Assembly: GCF_000719285.1 (NCBI RefSeq)
Contig: NZ_JOFS01000035.1
Location: forward strand, 41,734 to 105,733
DNA from: Streptomyces bicolor
GTDB lineage: Bacteria > Actinomycetota > Actinomycetes > Streptomycetales > Streptomycetaceae
Length of the DNA: 64,000 nucleotides
Direction: 5' to 3'
The notes below the pieces were generated by a model. The model was not told the origin of the DNA, searched no databases, and saw nothing but the letters and a program-made list of their open reading frames with translations. Positions 8,552 to 16,813 of this stretch are shown one piece after another. Position 1 is the first letter of the stretch. Each line of letters opens with the position of its first letter. The position numbers and the translations under genes are program-made.

Positions 8552-8943
8552 TCGTCCATGGCGCCGCCGACGCCTCGGTCGAGGAGTTCTACGCGATCTA
8601 TCGCCTCGGTGACGACCTGGTGGTCCGCTTGCCTCGCATTGCGGACGCGGTCGAGCAGGTTGAGTTCGAGGATCTCTGGCTCCCGCGGCTGGCTCCGCTG
8701 CTTCCCTCAGTCGTGCCCGAACCGATTGCGCTGGGGCAGCCAGAGGCCCGCTATACCCTCTTCCATCACGGCCGCGGCCAGATGATCGACCACATGCTCG
8801 TCACCCGCAACCTCCTCGCCCACTACCGCGGCTCAGAGATCCACAACGAGATCCTCCACGACGACACCATCGCCTTCGCCACCGACGACAAGTACCCCGA
8901 ATCCGATCACGCCCCCGTCGTCGCCACCTTCGACTTCGACTGA
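8419..8943 (+). pseudogene. Chimeric open frame: aminoglycoside phosphotransferase piece joined to endonuclease/exonuclease/phosphatase C-terminus
   Basis: One open frame strings together pieces of different families. Residues 23-48 (LALRLLRDAMERRDPDDVE) are from an unidentified protein. Residues 58-112 (LGDDLVVRLPRIADAVEQVE, VVPEPIALGQPEARY) match the N-lobe of APH-type phosphotransferases but stop before the catalytic loop. Residues 113-174 (HHGRGQMIDHMLVTRNLL, YPESDHAPVVATFDF) match the C-terminal end of EEP-family nucleases, including the SDHAPV histidine. Neither enzyme could be active. It looks like the product of deletion fusions that happen to preserve frame. Confidence 0.6.
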
Positions 8944-10232
8944 CCCCCACCGTCCTGGGACCGGACCGCGAGCAAGGCGCGCCGTGCTCTTCACCACCTT
9001 GACCCCGAAGAACACCTTCATCGGCCGGTTCACCCCGGAGGACGGCTCGAAGCTGCGTCGAACCTCCCACCCGGTAGCTGGCAGCAGCATGGCGTCACTA
9101 TTACCGGCACAACTGTGACGCCCTCAGATCCTACCGACGCTTCACGGGCAGTTGTGAGAGTGCGTCAGGCAGCGGCCAGCGACCTGACGGGCGGGCCCAG
9201 CCGCGTTCCGCGTCCGGGCCCTGATGACGACTTGCGACGCAGCGTCAGCCTGGTGGACATGGTCGGTCCGGTGATCAGCGAGGTACCGACGGGCTCCCGG
9301 AAGAAGGTCAGAACCCCTGAAGTAGCCGTGTTTCTAGTGCTGGATTCATGACGGCCGGCCTGGAGGCGGTACCGCCGTTCAGTTCCGACCGCGGTCCGTC
9401 CGCACCGGGTCCTTCTTGAACACACAGGGCATCTCAGGGGGAATGACGGGTCCACTCATGGCAGGCGCACCAGCGAAGCGAGCAGCGCAGGACGCGTCCC
9501 CCCTGCCACTCATACGATGATGCGGCCGGGGGACTCCGCAGGGCATTCATCTCACCAGCCGTGCGCATGAGCCCGGGCCGGAAGCCTCCGTACAGCGATG
9601 ACTGCCGAGAACGTGAGGCCGCCGAGCGCGGGGTGCGACGCGGTCAGCGCGGATCCTGCGACAACGGCGAGACAACAGAGTCCATGGCTTCTGCGTCCTG
9701 TCTCGACAGACTCCGAGTTGTCTTCGAGTACTCGTCGCCACAGCGTCACGCACCAGCCGAGGCGCGTGATGCCCTTGGCAGCGCTCGCCCGCCCGACGAT
9801 CATTGGTGACGTGCCCTAGCTGCAGTCCAGTCGGTCACGGAAAGAATGACAGACCATGACAGAGAGACCGACTGGAGGAGGCGATGCCCCAAATCCGCCG
9901 TCACCGCAGCATGCTCCTCGGTGCGCTGCGCTCTCACTGGCCACGGCGTCAGGAACTCCTCGCCGGCAACGACCGTTGACCCCCATCGTCGGCTTTCCGG
10001 AAAGGCCAGAGCGGCGCACGCGACAGCGGGCAACGTCTGCGAAGAGCGAGCGACTGTGGTCAGCACATCAAGCGGCTCGGCGCACCGTCGTCTTTCGCCC
10101 ACCCCTTGATGGTGCTCCGGCGCAGTGCGGTGGCGCGCGGACGTCCACCACCGCAGGCAAAGAACGTGCCGCGGGCCTACGGTGGTCGAAGAGAACTCGG
10201 CGAGCCGAACCGGCGTTGCGGAGGATGATGCG
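8944..10232. other. 1.3-kb region without a confident gene
   Basis: Both strands have only short frames with poor codon structure. The best small candidate is listed separately at 9884. Nothing here resembles an RNA gene or a complete IS. It is most likely decayed coding DNA continuing the patchwork to its left. Confidence 0.4.
9884..9979 (+). CDS. Possible 31-residue arginine-rich peptide
   Basis: ATG 9884 follows an excellent Shine-Dalgarno run (ggaggaggcg). The frame encodes a 31-residue basic peptide (MPQIRRHRSMLLGALRSHW and a short tail) ending TGA at 9977. The ribosome-binding site is the only support. It could equally be the start of a decayed larger gene. Confidence 0.2.
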   Translation: MPQIRRHRSMLLGALRSHWPRRQELLAGNDR

Positions 10233-10529
10233 ATGGAAGAGCACTTCGTCTGGGTGACGACGCGGCGCATTCGACCCGGCACCCTGGAGGACTTTGAGAA
10301 GGCCTGGCAGCCGGCTACCTTACCTCAGGGTATGCGTCGCGCTTTCGCGTACTGGTCCGAGGACGGACAGGAGATCACCGGGGTGTCGTTCTGGGACTCC
10401 CAGGAGGCCTGCGACTCGTGGCGGTCCTCCGAGCCGGAGGCGCAACGGCGTGCGGCCATGGCCCCCTACGTCGTCGAGGAACGGGAAGGCTTCTACCATG
10501 GCCGCGAGCTCACCATCCCCCAGCGGTAG
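10233..10529 (+). CDS. Small ABM-like (dimeric alpha/beta-barrel) protein
   Basis: The product has 98 residues. ATG 10233 follows GGAGG about 9 nt upstream. The sequence (HFVWVTTRRIRPGTLEDFEK, AFAYWSEDGQEITGVSFWDS, ACDSWRSSEPE) fits the ferredoxin-like fold of antibiotic biosynthesis monooxygenase-type proteins, which act as cofactor-free oxygenases or heme-binding/unknown-function dimers. No catalytic residues are diagnostic, so only the fold is called. Codon 30 (10320-10322) is TTA, rare in Streptomyces, so translation may depend on the bldA tRNA. It stands alone between decayed regions. Confidence 0.6.
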   Translation: MEEHFVWVTTRRIRPGTLEDFEKAWQPATLPQGMRRAFAYWSEDGQEITGVSFWDSQEACDSWRSSEPEAQRRAAMAPYVVEEREGFYHGRELTIPQR

Positions 10530-10684
10530 GTTCGGCTTTGGGTACGATCTCGAAGCCTCCGGATCGTCCGGCCGTGGCCGTCGCATGCATCACAAGATCA
10601 CTTCGCGCCTCGTCTGCCTACTCCGATCGGGTTGTCCCGGCACCGATTCGTGATGCGCTCTTACGGCGGAGTCCGCGCGGAGTC

Positions 10685-11319
10685 CGGTCAGGCAGCTGGC
10701 TGGAGCAGCAAGGCGTGGAGGTCGTGAATCCCCGGGCCGACTTCGACCTGCGGCACTGGATCGAGCGGGCGCAGCCGGCCGAGAGCGCCAAGTTCGACCC
10801 GCTGTTCGTCGCGGACGGCCCCGCCCTCAGCGGCACGGGCGAGTTCCGGTCGCCGGGCCGGCTCGAACCACTGACCCCGCTGACCGCGCTGTCCCAGGCG
10901 ACCAGCAGGGTCGGCCTCATCGCAACCCTGTCGTCGACCCGCAACAAGCAGGGTCGCCAAGGCACCCTGGGAAGGCTGGGAGTCCGAGGCCGTCGTCGCG
11001 TCCAGGACCGAGCCGTCGGTCTTCGAACTCCACGCACGTCTACCGGACTTCATCCTCGCCAGGCCGAAGCTGGAAGGCTGGCAGAGCCGTTCCGGACTGA
11101 TCATCGATCTCGCGGTGCCTAAGAAGCTGACGGTCCGGCAGATCATCTCCCGGCTCGGGGGCGGACGCGGCGCCCGTCCTACCGTCGGGCCTGGCGGCCC
11201 TCTTCGAGCACGCGCTGCCGATCCTGCGTGGCAAGGGGCTGTTCCATGAGGAGTAGGAGGGCACGACCCTGCGCGAGCATGACGGGCTCCCGGTCCCGGC
11301 GAACCAGTTCCATGCCTGA
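10685..11319 (+). pseudogene. Luciferase-like FMN-dependent monooxygenase (NtaA/SnaA/DszA type), decayed
   Basis: Three pieces of one flavin monooxygenase are recognisable. The N-terminal piece is at about 10740-10950 (DLRHWIERAQPAESAKFDPL, LSGTGEFRSPGRLEPLT, GLIATLSST). A central piece in another frame lies at about 11010-11180 (FELHARLPDFILARPKLEGW, LAVPKKLTVRQIISRLGGGR). A C-terminal piece ends at 11319 (HALPILRGKGLFHEE, TLREHDGLPVPANQF). Large internal parts are missing, frames change, and an in-frame TAG at 11254-11256 interrupts the end. The intact family uses FMNH2 from a partner reductase. Confidence 0.75.
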
Positions 11320-11574
11320 CCCGCTCACGACTCCGCCGCCGGGCGTTCCAGCACGCGGACATGACCCCGCCGGGGTCCGACCACCGTATTGCCCGGTCCG
11401 AGACAGTTGATCACGCGGACGGCCGCAGCCTTCGGAATGCCGAACACATCCACCTCCGGCATTGGCCAGAAGGCCAAAGCACCTCTCACTGTCCTGGCCA
11501 CCACGCACACCCCTCCCCACCCCGCCCTTCCGCATCATCAAGGGCCGGAACGGGAGCTATGAGAGGAGTGGCGC

Positions 11575-13053
11575 GTGGACACTGTGCAGACGAGACCGCA
11601 AACACCCGCGGGTGAGGTCGGGACTGCGAGCAGGTTGACGCGGCGGCGGGACGTCGCCGATCTGGTCGCCGAGGCCCGTGGTGGTGAGCTGCGGCGGACG
11701 ATGGGGCTCACACAGCTCACGCTGCTCAGCGTGGGCGCCACCCTCGGCACCGGGATCTTCGTCGTCCTCGGCCAGGCGGTGCCCGAGGCAGGCCCCGCCG
11801 TCGTGATCTCCTTCGTGCTCGCCGGGATCACCGCACTGTTCTCCGCCCTGTCCTACGCCGAGCTGGCAGGCATGATCCCGGGCGCCGGATCCTCGTACAG
11901 CTATGCCTACGCCACGCTCGGCGAGCTGGTCGCGTGGGTCTGCGGCTGGTGTCTGGTGCTGGAATACGGCGTCTCGGTCGCCGCCGTCGCGGTCGGCTGG
12001 GGCCAGTACGTGAACGAACTCCTGGAGCTCACCGTCGGCTGGACGCTGCCGGAGTCGCTTGCCGCCCCGCCCGGCGCAGGCGGCGTGCTGAACGTTCCGG
12101 CCGCCGCGATCGTCGTCCTCGCCATGGTGGTGCTGCTGCGCGGCGCACGCGAGAGCGCCCTCGTCAACACGATCATGGTGGCGGTGAAGGTGGCCGCCCT
12201 GGTGATGTTCTGCGCCGTCGCCTTCACGGCGTTCCGCGCCGGGAACTTCCAGCCGCTGTTCCCGCTCGGCATGGCGGGTGTGAGCGCGGGCGCCGCCTCG
12301 CTGTTCTTCTCGTACATCGGCTTCGACGCCGCGTCCACGGCCGGCGAGGAGGCCAAGAACCCGCAGCGTGACCTGCCGCGCGCCATCCTCCTCTCCCTCG
12401 GGCTGATCACGGCGCTCTACTGCGCGGTGGCGATCGCGGCGGTCGGCGCCATGCCATGGCAGAAGTTCGCCGGTACCGAGGCCACTCTGAGCGAGGTGCT
12501 GGTCCGCTCGGTCGGCGGCGGTAACGTGTGGCCGATCCTGCTGTCCGTCGGCGCGGTCGTCGCCACCACGAGTGTTGTCCTCGCCGTGCAGTACGGGCAG
12601 ACCCGCATCCTGTTCTCGATGGCGCGCGATGGGCTCGTGCCGCCAGTGTTCGCCAAGGTGCATTCGAAGACCGGAGTGCCCCGCGCCAACACGGTCATCG
12701 TGTCCGCGTTCGTCATGGTGCTCGCCGCACTGGTGCCGCTGGGCGCTCTCGCCGACGCCACCAGCATCGGCACCCTGTTCGCGTTCGCGCTGGTCAACTG
12801 TGCCGTGCTGATCCTGCGCCGGCGCAGCCCCGCAGCACCGCGCAGCTTTCGGGTACCGCTCGCGCCGGTGACGTGCCTGCTGGGCATGTTGTGCTGCGGC
12901 TATGTGATGTGGGGGCTCGGCACCGACACCTGGATCGCGTTCGGGCTGTGGATGGCGGTCGGGTTCGCGATCTACGCGCTCTACGGCATCAAGCACTCCC
13001 GGCTGAACCGGCCGGCAGCTCCGCAGGAGGAGACCGTCGTATGGCCTCGCTGA
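11575..13053 (+). CDS. APC-superfamily amino acid permease (CAT-like)
   Basis: The product has 492 residues. GTG 11575 follows GAGGAG. After a 40-residue cytoplasmic start comes the APC signature region (GLTQLTLLSVGATLGTGIFV, with the GxGIF-type unwound helix 1), then about 12-13 hydrophobic segments and the conserved FFSYIGFDAASTAGEEAKNP loop of cationic amino acid/drug-metabolite type permeases. It imports amino acids by cation symport or exchange; the substrate is not readable from sequence. It overlaps the M20 deacylase start by 13 nt, so transport and hydrolysis are made together. The operon faces the PucR-type regulator. Confidence 0.88.
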   Translation: MDTVQTRPQTPAGEVGTASRLTRRRDVADLVAEARGGELRRTMGLTQLTLLSVGATLGTGIFVVLGQAVPEAGPAVVISFVLAGITALFSALSYAELAGMIPGAGSSYSYAYATLGELVAWVCGWCLVLEYGVSVAAVAVGWGQYVNELLELTVGWTLPESLAAPPGAGGVLNVPAAAIVVLAMVVLLRGARESALVNTIMVAVKVAALVMFCAVAFTAFRAGNFQPLFPLGMAGVSAGAASLFFSYIGFDAASTAGEEAKNPQRDLPRAILLSLGLITALYCAVAIAAVGAMPWQKFAGTEATLSEVLVRSVGGGNVWPILLSVGAVVATTSVVLAVQYGQTRILFSMARDGLVPPVFAKVHSKTGVPRANTVIVSAFVMVLAALVPLGALADATSIGTLFAFALVNCAVLILRRRSPAAPRSFRVPLAPVTCLLGMLCCGYVMWGLGTDTWIAFGLWMAVGFAIYALYGIKHSRLNRPAAPQEETVVWPR

Positions 13054-14102
13054 ACCCGACCGGCGACCTGGTGGATCTTGCGCGGGCCCTGGTGGACATC
13101 CCTTCCGAGAGCGGGGACGAGACCGGTCTCGCGGACGCCATGGAGTCCGCCCTGCGCGGCTGCGTGCACCTGACGGTGGAACGCATCGGCAACTCCCTCG
13201 TGGCCCGCACCGACTCGGGCCGCGCCGAGCGGGTGGTCATCGGCGGCCACCTGGACACCGTCCCGGCCGCCGGGAACCTTCCTTCCCGGCTGGACGGTGA
13301 GCTGCTCCACGGGCTCGGAGCGTGCGACATGAAGGGCGGCGTCGCCGTCGCCCTGCGCCTCGCGGCCACCCTCACCGCACCGGTGCGCAACGTCACGTAC
13401 GTCTTCTACGAGTGCGAGGAGGTGTCTGGTGACCGCAACGGCCTGAACCGCATCGCCGCCGAGCGCCCCGAGCTGCTCAAGGCGGACCTCGCGATCCTCA
13501 TGGAGCCGTCCGACGCGGGCGTCGAGGCGGGCTGCCAGGGCGTCCTGAACGCGGACATCACGGTGCGCGGCGAGCGCGCGCACACCGCCCGCTCATGGAA
13601 GGGCGTCAACGCCGCGCACCGAGCGGCCGCCGTGCTCCGGCGCCTCGACGACCACGCCGCCGAGCGGATCGTCATCGACGGCCTGGAGTACCGCGAAGGG
13701 CTGAACGCGGTCGCCGTGCGCGCGGGCATCGCCGAGAACGTCGTCCCCGACACCTGTGTGATCACGGTCAACCTGCGCTTCGCGCCCAGCCGTTCGGCCG
13801 GGCAGGCCGAGGCCTATCTGCGCGGACTCTTCCCCGAGTACGACGTCGAGGTCACCGAGGTCGTGCCGGGCGCGCTGCCCGGGCTCGGACAGGGCCCGGT
13901 CGCCTCGCTCGTCGAGGTTCTGGGTGTCACCCCCCGCCCCAAGCTGGGCTGGACCGACGTCGCCCGCTTCGCCGCGCTGGGCACGCCCGCGCTCAACTAC
14001 GGCCCCGGCGACCCGACGCTCGCGCACACCGCCGGGGAGTACGTGCCCGTGGGGCAGTTGCGGGAGTGCGAGGCCCGGCTGGCGGCCTGGCTGAGCGGCT
14101 GA
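13041..14102 (+). CDS. dapE-like: M20 metallopeptidase, DapE-type N-succinyl amino acid deacylase
   Basis: The product has 353 residues. ATG 13041 follows GGAGGAG, inside the permease end. Zinc-site motifs of M20 enzymes are all present: GGHLDTVP (His, Asp), GACDMKGG (Asp), ECEEVSG (catalytic and metal Glu), MEPSD, and a late His in LAHTAGEY. The actinobacterial DapE branch removes succinate from N-succinyl-LL-diaminopimelate. With a GNAT acyltransferase and an NSAR-like racemase just downstream and a permease in front, hydrolysis of N-succinyl-L-amino acids in a catabolic salvage route seems more likely than lysine biosynthesis. The pathway assignment is inference; the enzyme class is firm. 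Confidence 0.85.
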   Translation: MASLNPTGDLVDLARALVDIPSESGDETGLADAMESALRGCVHLTVERIGNSLVARTDSGRAERVVIGGHLDTVPAAGNLPSRLDGELLHGLGACDMKGGVAVALRLAATLTAPVRNVTYVFYECEEVSGDRNGLNRIAAERPELLKADLAILMEPSDAGVEAGCQGVLNADITVRGERAHTARSWKGVNAAHRAAAVLRRLDDHAAERIVIDGLEYREGLNAVAVRAGIAENVVPDTCVITVNLRFAPSRSAGQAEAYLRGLFPEYDVEVTEVVPGALPGLGQGPVASLVEVLGVTPRPKLGWTDVARFAALGTPALNYGPGDPTLAHTAGEYVPVGQLRECEARLAAWLSG

Positions 14103-14108
14103 ACGCCA

Positions 14109-14155
14109 ACCGGTGATTCCCGTCTACGGCCTGCCCGCAGGTGGGAATCACCGGT
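14109..14155. terminator. Bidirectional terminator between convergent genes
   Basis: Perfect 13-bp inverted repeat accggtgattccc / gggaatcaccggt with a 21-nt loop lies between the DapE-like stop and the convergent PucR-type gene, whose stop codon falls within the right arm. It is well placed to end both transcripts. Confidence 0.75.
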
Positions 14156-15728
14156 CGGTGCCCCGCAGGCCACCGAGCGTCCGCAGCTGCAACCACAGCA
14201 CCAACCGCTCGTCCGGTTCGTCCAGATCGATGCCGAGGTGCTGCTGCGCCTGCCTGATGCGGTACCGGCAGGTGTTGGGGTGCACGGCGAGCAGCTTCGC
14301 CGCGCGCGCCATGTCGCATCCGGCGTCCAGCCAGCACACCAGGGTCCTGGCGTAGTCGGTGCCCTGCTCGGCGTCGTACGCCAGCACCTCCCGCCAGGCT
14401 CCTTCCGTCAACTCCCGCTGCTTGCCGATGAGTTCACGCAGCCGGAGGAGGGTGACGCGGGGGCGTACGTCGGTCACGGCAGCGACATCCTCGTCCGGCC
14501 CGAGCACCCGCAGGACGAGGTCGGCGTCGTCCCGTGAGCCGCGCACGGCCGCCAGGTCCGCGACCACGTCACCCAGCCCCGCCCGCACCGGCACCCGCAG
14601 CGCCTGACCCGCGCGGCGCACGATGTCCTCGACGAGTCGCTTGTGCCGCTCCCCACCGCGCTCACCGGCCACCGGCAGCAGCGCGTACACCCTCCCGTCC
14701 ACCAGCACGCACGCGTGCCGCCCGTAGCGCGCCTCGCACTGGAGCCGTACGAGGTCCAGCAGCCGCAGTGCGGTCTGTTCTCCGTCTGGCGCGGACACCG
14801 CTCCGTCGAGTGCGAAGGCCGCGACACGGACCGGGGCGTCGGCGGCGAGGCCGAGGCGGTGGGCGGCGCCGGCGGGATCGGCGGTGCCGTCGAGGAGACG
14901 GCGCAGCAAGTCGCTCGTCAGGTGCCGGGACAGTTCCTCGCTTGCCCGGGCCCGCAGCAGGAGGAGGGCGGCCGTGGATGCGCCCCGGGTGAGCGCCTCC
15001 TCGGCATCGGGGCCGAGGTGCCCGTCGTCGACGGCCCACACCGACCCCAGCGTCTCGCCGCCCGCGCGGATCGCGACAGCAAGTCGCGGCAGCTCGTCGC
15101 CGTCGAGCGCGGCGAGGCGCACGGGTCCGGGGGCGGCGAACAGGACGCGGTATTGCTCGGTGTTCTCGGGGCTGCTCGGTACCTGGCGGCCCAGGATGCC
15201 CTGCCGCCTGGCCTCGTCGACGGCCTGCCCGGGGACGGTGGAGTAGGCCAGGATCCGCTGGCGGGCGTCCTCGATGACGACCGCACCGCCCACGGCCGCG
15301 GCCACCGCGTTGGCCAGCGCGAACAGGTCCCCGAAGGCGGCCCCGCCCCCCGCGGGGCCGGGCCGGGAACCGCTCGCGGACGCCAGCAGCAGGTGGACGT
15401 GGTGCCAGGCGGCTTCCTCGTCGACGGTGAGCAGCGCGAGGCCGTGGGCCTTCGCCGCCGCCACTGTGTCGGGCTGCCCGTCCCTGTCCCGTACCACGAG
15501 CCCGGCCATTCCGGCCGCCGCGGCATCGCGGGCCAGCGGCTCGACCTCACCCGCCCGTGCCCCGACGCACAGCAGCAGGGCGCCGGGCGCGCTGCGCGGA
15601 AACGGGGCCCTGGCGTCGTGCAGAAGGACCTCCGAGACGGGTGCGGTGAGGCTGGCCGGGGTGGTGAGCACACGGAACATGGGCTCGCCGAGGGTGTCGA
15701 GAAGTTCCTCGAGGGTGCAGGCGTCCAT
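14148..15728 (-). CDS. PucR/CdaR-family transcriptional regulator
   Basis: The product has 526 residues. It begins with a PucR-type N-terminal domain (LLDTLGEPMFRVLTTPASL, then LLLCVGARAGEVEPLARDAA), has a central GGDEF-like/CdaR region, and ends with the PucR helix-turn-helix (LVCWLDAGCDMARAAKLLAV, HPNTCRYRIRQAQQHLGI). This family usually senses amino acids, purines or other nitrogen compounds and activates neighbouring catabolic genes. It lies between the permease-deacylase and acyltransferase-racemase pairs, divergent from the latter, and is the obvious candidate to control both. An ATTGT-N8-ACAAT repeat lies upstream of its start. Confidence 0.85.
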   Translation of the reverse strand: MDACTLEELLDTLGEPMFRVLTTPASLTAPVSEVLLHDARAPFPRSAPGALLLCVGARAGEVEPLARDAAAAGMAGLVVRDRDGQPDTVAAAKAHGLALLTVDEEAAWHHVHLLLASASGSRPGPAGGGAAFGDLFALANAVAAAVGGAVVIEDARQRILAYSTVPGQAVDEARRQGILGRQVPSSPENTEQYRVLFAAPGPVRLAALDGDELPRLAVAIRAGGETLGSVWAVDDGHLGPDAEEALTRGASTAALLLLRARASEELSRHLTSDLLRRLLDGTADPAGAAHRLGLAADAPVRVAAFALDGAVSAPDGEQTALRLLDLVRLQCEARYGRHACVLVDGRVYALLPVAGERGGERHKRLVEDIVRRAGQALRVPVRAGLGDVVADLAAVRGSRDDADLVLRVLGPDEDVAAVTDVRPRVTLLRLRELIGKQRELTEGAWREVLAYDAEQGTDYARTLVCWLDAGCDMARAAKLLAVHPNTCRYRIRQAQQHLGIDLDEPDERLVLWLQLRTLGGLRGTDR

Positions 15729-15838
15729 GGGCGGAGCGGTCTCTTCGGTGGGTGGCGGTCACATGAGGACGATCGGCATTCTTATCGGACGGTGACCGCT
15801 GAGGGCCTTGGCTGATCGCAACAGAGGTCTGGGATCTT

Positions 15839-15856
15839 ATTGTGCCTGAGGACAAT
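15839..15856. promoter_or_regulatory. Candidate operator: ATTGT-N8-ACAAT inverted repeat
   Basis: The only clear dyad in the divergent region between the PucR-type gene and the GNAT gene. The same TTGT-N8-ACAA arrangement, including the shared ATTGTGCC half, occurs at 56514-56531 next to the second PucR-family gene, which supports a regulator site. Confidence 0.4.
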
Positions 15857-15889
15857 GGCCGACAGGTCCTGGCCCTGGAGACTCAAGGC

Positions 15890-16813
15890 ATGACAGCTGT
15901 GACGAGCTCCACCGCTGGGTCCGGTGCCCCGGACGGTACGCCGAACGTGGGCGCCCTCGCCGACGCCGCGGCCCGTACCGCCGGGATCACGGTCCGTACG
16001 GTGCACGACGTGGCCGGAATTCGTGCGGTGGCCGACTTCTTCGCCGATGTGTGGCAGACGCCGCGTGCCACCCCGCCCTACCCCTCGGAGGTGCTGCACA
16101 GCCTGGTGCACGCCGGTGGCGCGGTGCACGCGGCGTACCCCGCCGGGCCGTCGGGTGAACGGCTGGCCGGGGCGGCGGTGGCGGTGTTCGGGCCACCCGC
16201 CGAGCGGGAGTTGTACTCGTTCGTGGCCGCGGCGAGTGCGTCCGGCCGGGGCGTCGGCTTCGCGGTCAAGCAGGCGCAGCGGCTGTGGGCGCTGGAGCGG
16301 GGCGCCACCACCATGCGCTGGACCTTCGACCCGCTGGTCAGCCGCAACGCCCGCTTCAACCTGGTCAAGCTGGGTGCCGTCGGCAGCGAGTACCTCGTCG
16401 ACTTCTACGGCCCGATGAGCGACGGTGTGAACGACGGCGACGAGAGCGACCGGCTGACCGTCGCGTGGGACCTGGTGACCGGGACCGCGCGGACGGACGA
16501 CCCCGCCGAGGGCCGCTCGGCCGCCCATGTCGTGCGCCGGGCACCGGACGGCGGCCCGCTCGCCCTGCGCGACACGGACAGGCTGTGGTGCCGCGTGCCC
16601 GAGGACATCGTCGCTCTACGCGCCGCCGACCCGGCCCTCGCGCTCGACTGGCGGCACGCCGTGCGTGAGATCTTCACCGAGGCGTACGGCGAGGGCCTGC
16701 GCGCGACGGCCATGTCCCGCGACGGCTGGTACCTGCTGACCCGCCACCCGTCCCCGGCCACTTCCAAGAACCCCTCCGACCCCTCCCATTCCGCTTGCGA
16801 GGAGCAGGAATGA
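15890..16813 (+). CDS. GNAT-superfamily acyltransferase (COG3375 type) paired with NSAR
   Basis: The chosen ATG 15890 has GGAG about 9 nt upstream and gives 307 residues; GTG 15842 in the same frame would add 16 but lies inside the dyad. Recognisable features are GITVRTVHDVAGIRAVADFF, the acetyl-CoA-fold region VGFAVKQAQRLWALERGAT and MRWTFDPLVSRNARFNLVKL. These are typical of predicted N-acyltransferases found beside N-succinylamino acid racemases, which succinylate D-amino acids in the Geobacillus pathway. The stop lies 4 nt past the start of the racemase gene (ATGA-type overlap), giving tight coupling. Use of succinyl-CoA is inferred from the partner enzymes. Confidence 0.75.
   Translation: MTAVTSSTAGSGAPDGTPNVGALADAAARTAGITVRTVHDVAGIRAVADFFADVWQTPRATPPYPSEVLHSLVHAGGAVHAAYPAGPSGERLAGAAVAVFGPPAERELYSFVAAASASGRGVGFAVKQAQRLWALERGATTMRWTFDPLVSRNARFNLVKLGAVGSEYLVDFYGPMSDGVNDGDESDRLTVAWDLVTGTARTDDPAEGRSAAHVVRRAPDGGPLALRDTDRLWCRVPEDIVALRAADPALALDWRHAVREIFTEAYGEGLRATAMSRDGWYLLTRHPSPATSKNPSDPSHSACEEQE

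Noticed and set aside
8944..9546. Short frames around 8944-9460 considered as IS or small genes
   Set aside because: No recognisable transposase blocks, ribosome-binding sites or conserved motifs on either strand.
13041..14102. Interpretation of the M20 gene as the lysine-biosynthetic dapE
   Set aside because: Context (permease, NSAR-like racemase, GNAT, PucR-type regulator) fits catabolic deacylation better. The motif set alone cannot separate the two, so only the family is asserted.
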